DNA of 64,000 bases from an uncultured Paracoccaceae bacterium (GCA_945952025.1 CAMFGW010000003.1:1-64000); one strand, 5' to 3'. Positions 43,407 to 52,667 are shown, counted from the first letter of the stretch. Notes: generated from the sequence alone by a model not told the origin. Numbers and translations: made by a program.

Positions 43407-43419
43407 GGCGCAGGGCTGA
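43394..43419 (+). repeat. 13-bp tandem duplication at the HAD gene stop
   Basis: GGCGCAGGGCTAA (43394-43406, ending with the real stop) is followed directly by GGCGCAGGGCTGA (43407-43419). One base differs, and both units end in a stop codon. Confidence 0.9.
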
Positions 43420-43457
43420 GCAGTGGCCAACGGGCGGTGAACGGTCGCCTGACAAAA

Positions 43458-43475
43458 ACGACCAGTTCATGTCGT
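43458..43475. promoter_or_regulatory. Inverted repeat upstream of the MttB-family gene
   Basis: ACGAC (43458-43462) and GTCGT (43471-43475) form a perfect inverted repeat with an 8-base spacer, in an A-rich patch about 80 bases before the MttB start. It is a possible regulator site; short arms make chance occurrence possible. Confidence 0.35.
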
Positions 43476-43552
43476 AAACGGCGGCGAAGCAGGGCCAGCG
43501 GCTCTTAATCCTCGGATCAGCGGCCCCAAGGGCTGCGAGGATGGAGGGCGAG

Positions 43553-45106
43553 ATGGCCGACGACCAGAGACGCAAGCGGGCAGGCGGCCGGGCAGGCCAT
43601 GCGGTGCGGGCGGGCCACAAGGCCATCGACCAGATGCCCTGGCGCATCCCCGAAAACCATGACCGCCCGACCGAGCCCCTTGGCCCCGAGGGGGTCGAGG
43701 CGATCCATCAGGGCGCCATGCGCATCCTGAAGGACATCGGCATCCGCTTCCTGAACGATGAGGCGCTCGCGATCTTCCGCAAGGCGGGGGTGAAGGTCGA
43801 GGGCCAGACCGTCTACATGGACGAAGATTTCGTGACCGAGATGATCGCGCGCGCGCCGGAAAACTACACGGTCACGCCGCGCAACCCCGCCCGCGCGCTG
43901 CCCTTCGGCGGGCGTTCGCTTCTGTTCGGCAACGTCTCGTCGCCGCCGAACTACTGGGACCTGGAACGGGGCAAGGTGCCGGGCTTCATGGAGGGATTCC
44001 GCAGCTTCATCAAGCTGACGCACTATTTCAACTGCATCCATTTCGCCGGCGGCTACCCGGTCGAGCCGGTCGAGGTCCACGCCTCGGTCCGCCACCTGGC
44101 CTGCCTTTATGAAAAGCTGACGCTCACCGACAAGGTGGTCCATGCCTATTCGCTTGGCAAAGAGCGGGTCGAGGATGCGATGGAGATGGTGCGCATCGCC
44201 GGCGGCCTGACGCATGAAGAGTTCCGCGCCAAGCCGCGCATGTTCACCAACATCAACTCCGTCTCGCCCCTGAAGCACGATTTCCCGATGATCGACGGGG
44301 CGCTCAGGATGGCGCGGGCGGGGCAGGTGGTCGTCGTCACGCCCTTTACGCTCGCCGGGGCCATGGCGCCCGTCACCATGTCGGGCGCCGTCGCCCTGTC
44401 GATCGCCGAGGCCCTGTCGGCCATCGCCCTTCTGCAATATGTGGTTCCCGGAGCGCCGGTGATGATCGGCACCTTCACCTCGAACGTCGACATGAAGTCC
44501 GGGGCGCCGGCCTTCGGCACGCCCGAATATATGCGCGCGACGCAGATGACCGGCCAGATGGCGCGGCGCTACAAGCTGCCGCTGCGGTCGTCCGGCGTCT
44601 GTGCGGCGAACGTGCCTGACGGGCAGGCGATGTGGGAGACGTCGAATTCGCTCTGGGCTGCGGTGCAGTCCGGGACGAACCTCGTCTATCACGCCGCCGG
44701 CTGGCTCGAGGGCGGGCTGATCGCCAGCCCCGAGAAGTTCGTGATGGACTGCGAGGTCGTGCAGATGATCCAGCGCTACATGGAGCCCGTGACCTGGGCG
44801 ACCCGGCCCGAGGACATCGCGCTCGACGCCATCGCAGAGGTGGGGCCCGAGGGGCATTACTTCGGCGTCCAGCACACGCAGGACCGCTATGCTTCGGCCT
44901 TCTACCAGCCGATCGCGTCCGACTGGCGCAACTTCGAGGCCTGGCAGATTGACGGCGCCACCTGGACCGCCGAGCGCGCGCACCGGATCTTCAAGGAGAT
45001 CCTGGCCGACTACGAGCCGCCGCCGATGGATGCGGGCGACCACGAGGCGCTGAAGGACTTCGTGGCGCGCCGCACGGCCGAAGGGGGGGCGCCGACCGAC
45101 TTCTGA
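43553..45106 (+). CDS. MttB-family methylamine methyltransferase, non-pyrrolysine type
   Basis: A 517-residue member of the trimethylamine methyltransferase (MttB) superfamily. It has the N-terminal IHQGAMRILKDIGIRFLN, a central TIM-barrel with SVSPLKHDFPMIDGAL and FTLAGAMAPVTMSGAVALSIAEAL, and the C-terminal family region IDGATWTAERAHRIFKEIL. The frame is open throughout, so there is no in-frame amber codon for pyrrolysine. Such members (for example glycine betaine methyltransferase MtgB) demethylate quaternary amines using a corrinoid protein. No corrinoid-protein gene (MtbC type) is adjacent. GGAGGG before the ATG at 43553 supports the start over 43541. Its substrate is unknown. Confidence 0.9.
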   Translation: MADDQRRKRAGGRAGHAVRAGHKAIDQMPWRIPENHDRPTEPLGPEGVEAIHQGAMRILKDIGIRFLNDEALAIFRKAGVKVEGQTVYMDEDFVTEMIARAPENYTVTPRNPARALPFGGRSLLFGNVSSPPNYWDLERGKVPGFMEGFRSFIKLTHYFNCIHFAGGYPVEPVEVHASVRHLACLYEKLTLTDKVVHAYSLGKERVEDAMEMVRIAGGLTHEEFRAKPRMFTNINSVSPLKHDFPMIDGALRMARAGQVVVVTPFTLAGAMAPVTMSGAVALSIAEALSAIALLQYVVPGAPVMIGTFTSNVDMKSGAPAFGTPEYMRATQMTGQMARRYKLPLRSSGVCAANVPDGQAMWETSNSLWAAVQSGTNLVYHAAGWLEGGLIASPEKFVMDCEVVQMIQRYMEPVTWATRPEDIALDAIAEVGPEGHYFGVQHTQDRYASAFYQPIASDWRNFEAWQIDGATWTAERAHRIFKEILADYEPPPMDAGDHEALKDFVARRTAEGGAPTDF

Positions 45107-45222
45107 GGCGCCCTTCCACCGTTTCCGGCCCCCGTTCGCCCCTTGCCGCGCCGATGTCGCGGCTTTGCCCCATGGCCGCCCCTTTGCCCCGCCACAACGG
45201 GCGGGAGAGCTAAGGGAATTCT

Positions 45223-45238
45223 TAACCCGCTGCGGTTA
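45223..45238. promoter_or_regulatory. Inverted repeat upstream of the H-NOX-like gene
   Basis: TAACC (45223-45227), six bases, GGTTA (45234-45238) lie about 50 bases before the H-NOX-like start, inside the expected promoter region. TTAACC resembles a half-site of the CtrA box; only one-sided evidence is available. Confidence 0.3.
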
Positions 45239-45282
45239 GGCTGACTTACGAGTGTTCTTGGGTATTGTAACAGGGGCCATTG

Positions 45283-45879
45283 ATGCACGGGCTGGTCAAT
45301 AGATCGCTCCAGACCTTCTTGCGTGACACCTATGGCACCGCGCTCTGGGTCTCGGTCGCCGAAGCTGCGGCGGCGCCGGTCTCGGGGTTCGAGGCCATGC
45401 TCAGCTATGACGACGCGGTGACCGACCGGCTGATCGAGGCTGCGGAAGTGGCGCTCGGCAAGCCGCGCGATGCGGTGCTGGAAGACCTGGGCATGTTCCT
45501 GGTGTCGTTCGAACCGCTCCGCCGCCTACTGCGCTTTTCGGGCGTCGATTATGTGGCCTTCCTTCTGTCGCTCGACGAACTGCCCGACCGGGCGCGGCTC
45601 GCCGTGGCCGACATCGGCCTGCCCGACCTGTCGGTCGACGCCGAGGGACCGGCCGAGTTTGTGCTGACCGTCGGCCCGGGCCATCCCGGCTTCCGCCCGG
45701 TCTTTGCCGGCATCCTGCGGGCGATGGCCGACGATTTCGGGGCCTTCGCGCTGGTCGACCTGGTCGACGAGGCGTCGATCCGCATCGACCTTCTAGAGGC
45801 GCGTTTTGCCGAGGGGCGCGCCTTTGACCTGGCCGCGCCCCAGCGCAAGACCGCGACTGCGGCCGGGGGTGCGGCATGA
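45283..45879 (+). CDS. H-NOX-like (heme NO-binding fold) protein, apparently lacking the heme ligand
   Basis: A 198-residue protein resembling the H-NOX fold: MHGLVNRSLQTFLRDTYG start, YDDAVTDRLIEAAEVALGKPRDAVLEDLGMFLV, FEPLRRLLRFSG, then a C-terminal FRPVFAGILRAMADDFGA. H-NOX domains bind heme through a proximal His and use a YxSxR motif for the propionates. Here the region corresponding to the His reads LLSLDELPDRARL, and the YxSxR site reads VGPGH, so neither is evident. It may not bind heme in the usual way. The stop overlaps the start of a GGDEF gene (ATGA). The ATG at 45283 is used, the TTG one codon before is unlikely. Confidence 0.75.
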   Translation: MHGLVNRSLQTFLRDTYGTALWVSVAEAAAAPVSGFEAMLSYDDAVTDRLIEAAEVALGKPRDAVLEDLGMFLVSFEPLRRLLRFSGVDYVAFLLSLDELPDRARLAVADIGLPDLSVDAEGPAEFVLTVGPGHPGFRPVFAGILRAMADDFGAFALVDLVDEASIRIDLLEARFAEGRAFDLAAPQRKTATAAGGAA

Positions 45880-46946
45880 GGCCGCCACGCGCGGCGGTCA
45901 AGGACGCGGCCCTCGTCGGTTCGGACGCGCTTGGCCACCTGATGCCGATGTTCCTCTGGGTGACGCCGACCGGGCTGATCCGCGCGGCGGGGCCGACGCT
46001 GGCGAAGCTTTGTGCCGGGGGCGACCTGGTCGGCAAGCGGTTCCTCGACCGGTTCGTGGTCGAAAAGCCCCATCCCTTGGAAAGCATGGCCGACGTGCAG
46101 GCGCTGCAGGGCCAGCGGATCCTTCTGCGGCTGAAGGAGGGGCCGGAAACCCCCCTGCGCGGCCAGGTGCAGCCGCTTGACGGGGGGCAGGGCTGGCTTT
46201 TGAACCTGTCCTTCGGCATCGCCGTCAGCCAGGCGGTGCGCGAACACCGTCTGACGAACGCCGATTTCGCGCCGACCGACCTGACGGTCGAGCTTCTGTA
46301 TCTGACCGAGGTGAAAGAGGCGGTGATGGGCGAACTTGCGGCCCTGAACGCGCGCCTCCGCCTTGCGCACCAGGATGCCGAGACGCGGGCCCTGACCGAT
46401 GCGCTCACGGGGCTGGCGAACCGCAGGGCGCTCGACCGCGACCTCGCGCGCGAATGCCATCTTGCGGCGCGGGGCGGGGTCGGGTTTGCGCTCGTCCACC
46501 TGGACCTGGATTATTTCAAGGCGGTCAATGACACGCTCGGCCATGCGGCCGGCGACCACGTCCTGGCAGAAGTCGCGTCGATCCTGCGCCAGGAAACCCG
46601 CCAGTCCGACACGGTGGCGCGCGTCGGCGGCGACGAGTTCGTCCTGATCCTGCGCGGCCGCCCCGAGTTGCGCGACGCCCAGGCGGTCGCCGACCGCATC
46701 ATCCGCAAGCTGGAACGCCCGATCGACTATGATGGAACGCCCTGCCGCATCTCGGCATCGGCCGGCATCTGCCTCTCGTCAGCCTATCCCGTGCCCGACC
46801 CCGAGCAGCTTCATTCCGACGCCGACGAGGCGACCTACGCCGCCAAGCGCGCGGGCCGGGGACGCGCGGTGGTGGCCATGGCGGCAGGGGGTCCTGGAGC
46901 GGGCTCCGGCTCGGACGCCGCGAAATGGATCGCGGGCGCGCGGTAA
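45876..46946 (+). CDS. Diguanylate cyclase with H-NOX-associated N-terminal domain
   Basis: A 356-residue protein. Residues about 1-140 look like an HNOBA (H-NOX-associated) sensor (LMPMFLWVTPTGLIRAAGPTLAKL; LNLSFGIAVSQAV). A helical linker (about 140-175, LYLTEVKEAVMGELAALNARLRLAHQD) leads to a GGDEF domain with LTDALTGLANRRALD, LDYFKAVNDTLGHAAGD and the catalytic GGDEF near residue 252. The I-site RQSD precedes it. Active c-di-GMP synthesis is expected, controlled by the coupled H-NOX-like protein upstream. Such H-NOX/DGC pairs regulate biofilm formation in other bacteria. Confidence 0.88.
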   Translation: MRPPRAAVKDAALVGSDALGHLMPMFLWVTPTGLIRAAGPTLAKLCAGGDLVGKRFLDRFVVEKPHPLESMADVQALQGQRILLRLKEGPETPLRGQVQPLDGGQGWLLNLSFGIAVSQAVREHRLTNADFAPTDLTVELLYLTEVKEAVMGELAALNARLRLAHQDAETRALTDALTGLANRRALDRDLARECHLAARGGVGFALVHLDLDYFKAVNDTLGHAAGDHVLAEVASILRQETRQSDTVARVGGDEFVLILRGRPELRDAQAVADRIIRKLERPIDYDGTPCRISASAGICLSSAYPVPDPEQLHSDADEATYAAKRAGRGRAVVAMAAGGPGAGSGSDAAKWIAGAR

Positions 46947-47060
46947 AGAGGATGCCGCAAGTACCAATGCTGGCACCACGACTGAAGTAGCGACGAACAG
47001 GGGGCGAGATGGTTGCGTAGTACGGCGAGACTCACACTTGACTCAGTATTCTAGCGTTGT

Positions 47061-47750
47061 TTAGCCAATGGGAAAATTAGTTGGGTGTGTTTCCCGATAG
47101 CCTCGCAGCATTTGTTCGAGCCGCTCGTTGAAATAGGGCTCTTTGATTTCGTCTTCGTGAGGGTCCGACAGCAACTCCTTGGTCAGCCAGTTGATCACGT
47201 CGAAAAATAGGCGGCAAATGTAACTAATGTTGACAAAATAATTCTTTGACTCAAAGAATACAATCTGCATGCGTGCGCTCCAATCGGGATCATTGACAAA
47301 TCCGCGAAGAAAGTTGGTTTCACTGCTTGAAACTGCGCCACGAAATAATATTGCCAAACCATCCTGGTGTTTGGTGTTGGATTCTTTGGGTAGCAAGATG
47401 CTTAGCCCAAACATTAGGCCGCGCTTGGAGTTTACCCTATTTTTAATGTTCTGATGGATGTGCCTTTTTACGCTGCGTGCCCTATCCAATGGCTCAAGCG
47501 CTTCCGAGAGCCCTGGGATATCGGCAAATTCGAAGAGGCGCGATTCTAGCAACTTCTTAATCGCATAGGCGCTGTCGATGCAACTAAGCGTAAGTGTCTC
47601 TATTTGAAACTGATTTAGCTTCTCTAATCTTTTTATGTGTCCATATATTTGTAGTTCGAGCGTCTCAAGGGAGTAACTCAACAAGTAATAGGTATTTAAT
47701 AGCTCGCTGATCGCCACAAAAAGAACTTTGTCAAAGCGCACCTCTGCCAT
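47061..47750 (-). CDS. AT-rich orphan protein of unknown function
   Basis: A 229-residue, mostly helical protein with no motif I recognise. Composition is unlike the rest: Leu, Ile, Phe, Tyr, Asn and Lys are frequent, and the DNA is visibly AT-rich. Two sampled 60-base lines (47221 and 47401) count 35% and 43% G+C, against about 65-70% around. Codon choice (TTA, AAT, ATA) is equally foreign. It has no transmembrane or signal segment. It is flanked by AT-rich, gene-free stretches of about 115 and 155 bases, and no integrase, transposase or direct repeats are seen. Likely acquired horizontally. A reading frame this long without stops in AT-rich DNA supports a genuine gene. Confidence 0.7.
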   Translation of the reverse strand: MAEVRFDKVLFVAISELLNTYYLLSYSLETLELQIYGHIKRLEKLNQFQIETLTLSCIDSAYAIKKLLESRLFEFADIPGLSEALEPLDRARSVKRHIHQNIKNRVNSKRGLMFGLSILLPKESNTKHQDGLAILFRGAVSSSETNFLRGFVNDPDWSARMQIVFFESKNYFVNISYICRLFFDVINWLTKELLSDPHEDEIKEPYFNERLEQMLRGYRETHPTNFPIG

Positions 47751-47905
47751 TCCCCAACCCCTTTTCTAAGTGGAGCGCCAACTGTGTCGGGGTGAGCCAG
47801 AACTAGCAAAAAACCCCGCTTCTTCGCACTATCAGCTTACTTTGTGACAGGGCCCTGCGCTCGCGCTTTGGGCTTTCGACGGTTGCCTTCATCGCCGAGC
47901 AGGTG

Positions 47906-48475
47906 TCAATCCTCTCCCACGCAGTCTTCGTCTACGCCCCGCAAATCCCCCGCCCCCAGCCGCGCGGCGCGGCCGAATCCTCCGTTCAGAAGCCCGAATC
48001 GCGGCGTGAGCCGCACGAACCGGAAATCCGGCAGGTCCAGATAGACGGCGGACCTGGGATGGTGGGTGCGCCAGGCCGCGCGGCGCTGGGCGTCGGAGCC
48101 GTCGGCGGGGTCGAGCCATTCGGCATGAACCCTCAGCGACAGGCGGGCATGGGTCAGCGGGTCGCCTTTCGGGCCGGGCTCGCCCAGCAAGAGCGCGCAA
48201 TCGGGGGCCAGCGTCAGTGCGCGGGAATGAAGGGCGATGGCCGACAGGCAGGCCAGCAGGCCGCCGCCCGCGTCCGGCGCAAGCGCAATGCGGCTTGCGA
48301 AGGGCAGGCCGTCGTCGGGGTGGGTGAAGGCCAGCGTTCCGAAGCGCGCGTCCCGGATCAGCGCCTGCGCCTCTGCCCGCGTGCCGTCATCGGCGTCTGC
48401 AACGGGGCCCGCGACGGGATCGGGCCGCCTGCCGCCCTCGCCCATCGCGCGATCTTCGCCTGTGGGTTCCGTCAT
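47906..48475 (-). CDS. HugZ-like pyridoxamine-5'-phosphate-oxidase-fold protein
   Basis: A 189-residue protein with a split-barrel flavin-binding fold. The pattern [71 protein letters not shown] and the tail [23 protein letters not shown] fits the HugZ/PNPOx-like group, whose members degrade heme or bind it. The ATG at 48475 is chosen; other in-frame starts (48520, 48487) are possible. Its promoter lies in the divergent spacer with acs. Function in heme handling is a family inference. Confidence 0.8.
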   Translation of the reverse strand: MTEPTGEDRAMGEGGRRPDPVAGPVADADDGTRAEAQALIRDARFGTLAFTHPDDGLPFASRIALAPDAGGGLLACLSAIALHSRALTLAPDCALLLGEPGPKGDPLTHARLSLRVHAEWLDPADGSDAQRRAAWRTHHPRSAVYLDLPDFRFVRLTPRFGLLNGGFGRAARLGAGDLRGVDEDCVGED

Positions 48476-48638
48476 GGTCGCCCCCTTCATCCGGTGGCCC
48501 GCCCCGGGGCGCCGGACCATGGGTTCGCGCTACCATCGCACCGACGCCACTCACAAGGTCTTTCCAAATTCAAGCTCCGTGCTTTATTCCTTCCCCCCGA
48601 GGCGCGCGCAGCGCCAAAGACGTTCAGGGGAGAGGACG

Positions 48639-50597
48639 ATGGCCGACAAGACGGCAACAGCGATGCATGCGATTCTGCCGGGCTGGACGAAGGCGCTCGT
48701 CACGCCCGAAAGCTACGCGGTGCGCTATGCGGCCTCGATGAACGACCCGGACGGGTTCTGGGGGCAGGAGGGCAAGCGGCTCGACTGGATCACGCCCTAT
48801 ACCCGCGTCAAGAACACCGACTTCACCTTCGGCAAGGTCGACATCCGCTGGTACGAGGACGGGATCCTCAACGTCTCGGTCAACTGCATCGACCGCCACC
48901 TGGCCGGGCGTGCGGACCAGACCGCGATCATCTGGGAACCGGACGACCCTGCGGCGCCCGCCCGCCACATCACCTACCGCGCGCTTTACGACCAGGTGAA
49001 CCGCATGGCCAACGCGCTTCTGTCGCAGGGCGTGATGCGCGGCGACCGGGTGGTGATCTACATGCCGATGATCCCGGAAGCGGCTTATGCCATGCTGGCC
49101 TGCGCCCGGATCGGGGCGGTGCATTCGGTGGTGTTCGGCGGCTTCTCCCCGGATTCGCTTGCCAACCGCATCAACGACAGCGGTGCGAAGGTGGTCATCA
49201 CCGCCGACACCGCGCCCCGTGGCGGCAAGCGCACGCCCTTGAAATCGAACACGGATGCCGCCCTTCTGCACTGTTCGGACAAGGTGCGCTGCCTTGTCGT
49301 CAAGCATACCGGCGACCAGATCCACTGGACCGAGGGGCGCGACGTCGACCTTCTGGCGCTCATGGCGCAGATGGCGCCCGACTGCCCGCCACGGCCGATG
49401 GGGGCGGAGGATCCGCTCTTCATCCTTTACACCTCGGGCTCGACCGGCAAGCCGAAGGGGGTCGTCCATACCTCGGGCGGCTACCTGGTCTTTGCGGCGA
49501 TGACGCATGAGCTGGTCTTCGACTACCGGCCGGGCGACATCTACTGGTGCACCGCCGACGTGGGCTGGGTCACGGGCCACAGCTACATCGTCTACGGCCC
49601 GCTCGCGAACGGCGGCACGACCCTGATGTTCGAGGGCGTGCCGACCTTCCCCGATCCCGGCCGCTTCTGGGAGGTCTGCGAAAAGCACAAGGTCACCCAG
49701 TTCTACACCGCGCCGACCGCGATCCGGGCGCTGATGGGGCAGGGGCCGGAGTGGGTCGAGAAATACGACCTGTCCTCGCTCAGGCTGCTGGGAACGGTCG
49801 GCGAGCCGATCAACCCCGAGGCCTGGGTCTGGTATGACCGCCATGTCGGCAAGGGCCGCTGCCCGATCGTCGACACCTGGTGGCAGACGGAAACCGGCGG
49901 CCACATGATCACGCCGCTGCCAGGTGCCACGCCGACCAAGCCCGGATCGGCGACGCTGCCCTTCTTCGGCGTCAAGCCCGCCGTCCTTCAGGCCGAAAGC
50001 GGCGCCCTGGTCGAGGGCAACGGGGTCGAGGGTGTCCTCTGCATCGCCGACAGCTGGCCGGGCCAGATGCGGACGGTCTGGGGCGACCACCAGCGGTTCC
50101 AGGAAACCTATTTCCAGCAATACAAGGGCTACTACTTCACCGGCGACGGCTGCCGGCGGGACGAGGACGGCTATTACTGGATCACCGGCCGGGTCGATGA
50201 CGTCATCAACGTCTCGGGCCACCGGATCGGCACGGCCGAGGTCGAAAGCGCGCTCGTCGCCCATCCGGACGTGGCCGAGGCAGCGGTAGTCGGCTATCCG
50301 CACGACCTGAAGGGGCAGGGCATCTATGCCTATGTCACGCTCATGCGCGGGGTCGAGGCGACGGACGAGCTGAAGCGCGATCTGGTGAAGTGGGTCCGGA
50401 CCGAGATCGGCCCCATCGCCTCGCCCGATCTTCTGCAATGGGCACCGGGCCTGCCGAAGACCCGCTCGGGCAAGATCATGCGGCGCATCCTGCGGAAGAT
50501 CGCCGAAAACGATACCGGCTCGCTTGGAGACATCTCGACACTGGCCGATCCGGCCGTGGTCGCGGATCTGATCGACAACCGGATGAACCGGGGCTGA
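48639..50597 (+). CDS. acs: Acetyl-coenzyme A synthetase
   Basis: A 652-residue AMP-forming synthetase that activates acetate to acetyl-CoA. The adenylation motif [11 protein letters not shown] lies near residue 264, and WWQTETGG near 412. [31 protein letters not shown] contains the hinge, and [14 protein letters not shown] near 608 holds the Lys whose acetylation usually regulates the enzyme. Length is exactly that of the family. An AGAGGAC precedes the ATG at 48639. A hairpin follows the stop, then a gene for a carboxylate-type transporter with a premature stop. Divergent from the HugZ-like gene. Confidence 0.96.
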   Translation: MADKTATAMHAILPGWTKALVTPESYAVRYAASMNDPDGFWGQEGKRLDWITPYTRVKNTDFTFGKVDIRWYEDGILNVSVNCIDRHLAGRADQTAIIWEPDDPAAPARHITYRALYDQVNRMANALLSQGVMRGDRVVIYMPMIPEAAYAMLACARIGAVHSVVFGGFSPDSLANRINDSGAKVVITADTAPRGGKRTPLKSNTDAALLHCSDKVRCLVVKHTGDQIHWTEGRDVDLLALMAQMAPDCPPRPMGAEDPLFILYTSGSTGKPKGVVHTSGGYLVFAAMTHELVFDYRPGDIYWCTADVGWVTGHSYIVYGPLANGGTTLMFEGVPTFPDPGRFWEVCEKHKVTQFYTAPTAIRALMGQGPEWVEKYDLSSLRLLGTVGEPINPEAWVWYDRHVGKGRCPIVDTWWQTETGGHMITPLPGATPTKPGSATLPFFGVKPAVLQAESGALVEGNGVEGVLCIADSWPGQMRTVWGDHQRFQETYFQQYKGYYFTGDGCRRDEDGYYWITGRVDDVINVSGHRIGTAEVESALVAHPDVAEAAVVGYPHDLKGQGIYAYVTLMRGVEATDELKRDLVKWVRTEIGPIASPDLLQWAPGLPKTRSGKIMRRILRKIAENDTGSLGDISTLADPAVVADLIDNRMNRG

Positions 50598-50599
50598 CA

Positions 50600-50628
50600 G
50601 GCCCCGCTGCCGTCGGCCCGGCGGGGCC
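50600..50628 (+). terminator. Hairpin after acs
   Basis: GGCCCCGC (50600-50607) pairs with GCGGGGCC (50621-50628) across a 13-base loop. No T tract follows, so termination is uncertain. Confidence 0.45.
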
Positions 50629-50744
50629 GGCGGACCTAGACCGACCAAAAGACGGCAAAAGCCGCAACGACCAGAGGGACGGGAGCCGCGTCCATGGGAA
50701 AAATGGCGTATCTCCCCTGAAACTCAACGGGGGGTACTTCCACT

Positions 50745-52643
50745 ATGACAACTGAAACGCTGGACGGGGACGTGAACCGAGCCAGGCCAATGACGCGCGA
50801 AGAGAAGAAGGTCATCCTTGCTTCGTCCGCAGGCACCGTCTTCGAATGGCACGACTTCTACCTCTAGGGCGCGCTGGCCACGATCATCAGCGCCCAGTTC
50901 TTCACGCCTTTTCCGGAAGCCACGCGCGGCGTATTCGCGCTTCTGGCCTTCGCGGCGGGCTTCATCGTGCGGCCGTTCGGCGTGCTGGTCTTCGGATCGC
51001 TCGGCGACCTGATCGGGCGGAAATACACCTTCCTTGCGACGATCCTCATCATGGGCCTGTCGACCTTCCTTGTCGGCTGTCTGCCCGGATACCAGTCCTG
51101 GGGTATCGCCGCGCCGGTCATCCTCATCGCGCTGCGCATGTTGCAGGGCCTAGCGCTGGGCGGGGAATATGGCGGGGCCGCGACCTATGTCGCGGAACAT
51201 GCGCCGATCAACCGGCGGGGCTACTATACCTCGTTCATCCAGACGACGGCGACGCTGGGCCTTTTCCTGTCGCTTCTCATCATCATGGCGGTCCAGTCCT
51301 ATGTGAACAGCCATTACCCGACGGTTGCGCAGTTCGGGCTGGACGGAGAGCCGCTTCTCGATGCCAAGGGCCAGCCCCTGATGATCGAGGCGTTCAAGGC
51401 CTGGGGCTGGCGGATCCCCTTCCTGGGGTCGAGCCTTCTTCTGGCGATCTCGCTCTATATCCGGCTTCAGATGAACGAGAGCCCGGCCTTCAAGAAGATG
51501 AAGGAAGAGGGCAAGGCCTCGAAGGCGCCGCTGCGCGAGGCATTCGGCCAGTGGAAGAACGCTAGGATCGCCCTCATCGCCCTCTTCGGGCTGACGGCGG
51601 GGCAGGCGGTCGTCTGGTATTCGGGGCAGTTCTACGTGCTTTATTTCCTCCAGAACGTCTCGAAGGTCGACAGCTTCACGGCCAATACGCTGGTGGCCTG
51701 GTCGCTGGCGCTTGGCACGGTCTTCTTCCTGGTCTTCGGCGCGCTGTCGGACCGGATCGGACGCAAGCAGATCATCCTGACGGGCTGCGCGCTGGCGGCG
51801 CTGACCTACTTCCCGGTCTTCCGCATGATCAACGAGACGGCGAACCCCGCACTGGCCACGGCGCAGGAAAACACCGCCGTGACCGTGTCGGTCGATCCGG
51901 GTGAGTGCCACTTCCAGTTCAACCCGGTCGGCACTGCCAAGTTCTCCTCGTCCTGCGACATCGCCACGGCGATCCTTGCCAAGAACTCGGTGAACTACAC
52001 GACCGTCGACCAGGCCGCCGGGACGATCGCCTCGATCAAGATCGGCGACCAGACGGTCTCAGGCTATGACGGAGCAAAGAACGCGGCCGACTTCGCGGGG
52101 GCGACGGCGGCGCTCGACACCGCCAAGGCCGGGACCGATCAGGCTGCAACGGATGCCGCGCAAAAGGTGCTGGACGATGCCAAGGGTGCCAAGACGGCGT
52201 TCGAGAAGTCGGTGAACGATGCGCTGATGGCGGCGGGCTTCCCCTTGGTGGCGGCCGACAATACGACGGTGGTGAAGTCGACGAACCTCTTCGACATCTT
52301 CAACGCCCAGCACCTGAAGCTTCTGGTGCTGATGACCTACCTGATCCTTCTGGTGACGATGGTCTACGGCCCGATTGCGGCCATGCTGGTCGAGCTTTAT
52401 CCGACCCGCATCCGCTATTCGGGCATGTCGCTGCCCTACCACATCGGCAACGGCTGGTTCGGGGGCATGTTGCCCTTCCTTGCCGCCGCCATCGCGGTGC
52501 AGGCCGGCAATATCTACGCGGGCCTTTGGTATGCGATCATCGTGGCGGCCCTGACGGTCGTCATCGGCACGATCTTCGTTCCGGGAGGCACGCAGCGGAA
52601 GTCGATCTTCACCGACGACCCGGACCACAAGGTCCACCACTGA
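50745..52643 (+). pseudogene. MHS-family MFS transporter interrupted by an in-frame amber codon
   Basis: From the ATG at 50745 the frame encodes a metabolite:H+ symporter-type MFS protein that would be 632 residues. Codon 41 is TAG (50865-50867) within the signature EWHDFYL(stop)GALATII, where the family has EWxDFYLYG; one C-to-G change of a TAC codon explains it. The rest of the frame is intact to 52643: the RPFGVLVFGSLGDLIGRK loop, 11-12 helices, and a large polar insert (about residues 361-513, with ECHFQFNPVG and SSCDI) between helices. Restart at the GTG at 50967 would lose the first helix. Next to acs, it was probably an acetate/monocarboxylate importer. Sequencing error or suppression cannot be excluded. 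Confidence 0.8.
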
Positions 52644-52667
52644 CCGGGTTCAAGGCGGACTGACCTG

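Noticed and set aside
47800-47830. GCGGGGTTTTTT on the minus strand as a terminator
   Set aside because: The matching CCCCGC arm is missing, so no hairpin can form.
46947-47905. AT-rich insert as a prophage or insertion sequence
   Set aside because: Only one gene, no transposase, integrase or terminal repeats are visible.
50865-50867. Amber codon as pyrrolysine or programmed readthrough
   Set aside because: No pyl genes are seen, the MttB gene in the window has no in-frame amber, and a single TAC-to-TAG change is a simpler explanation.
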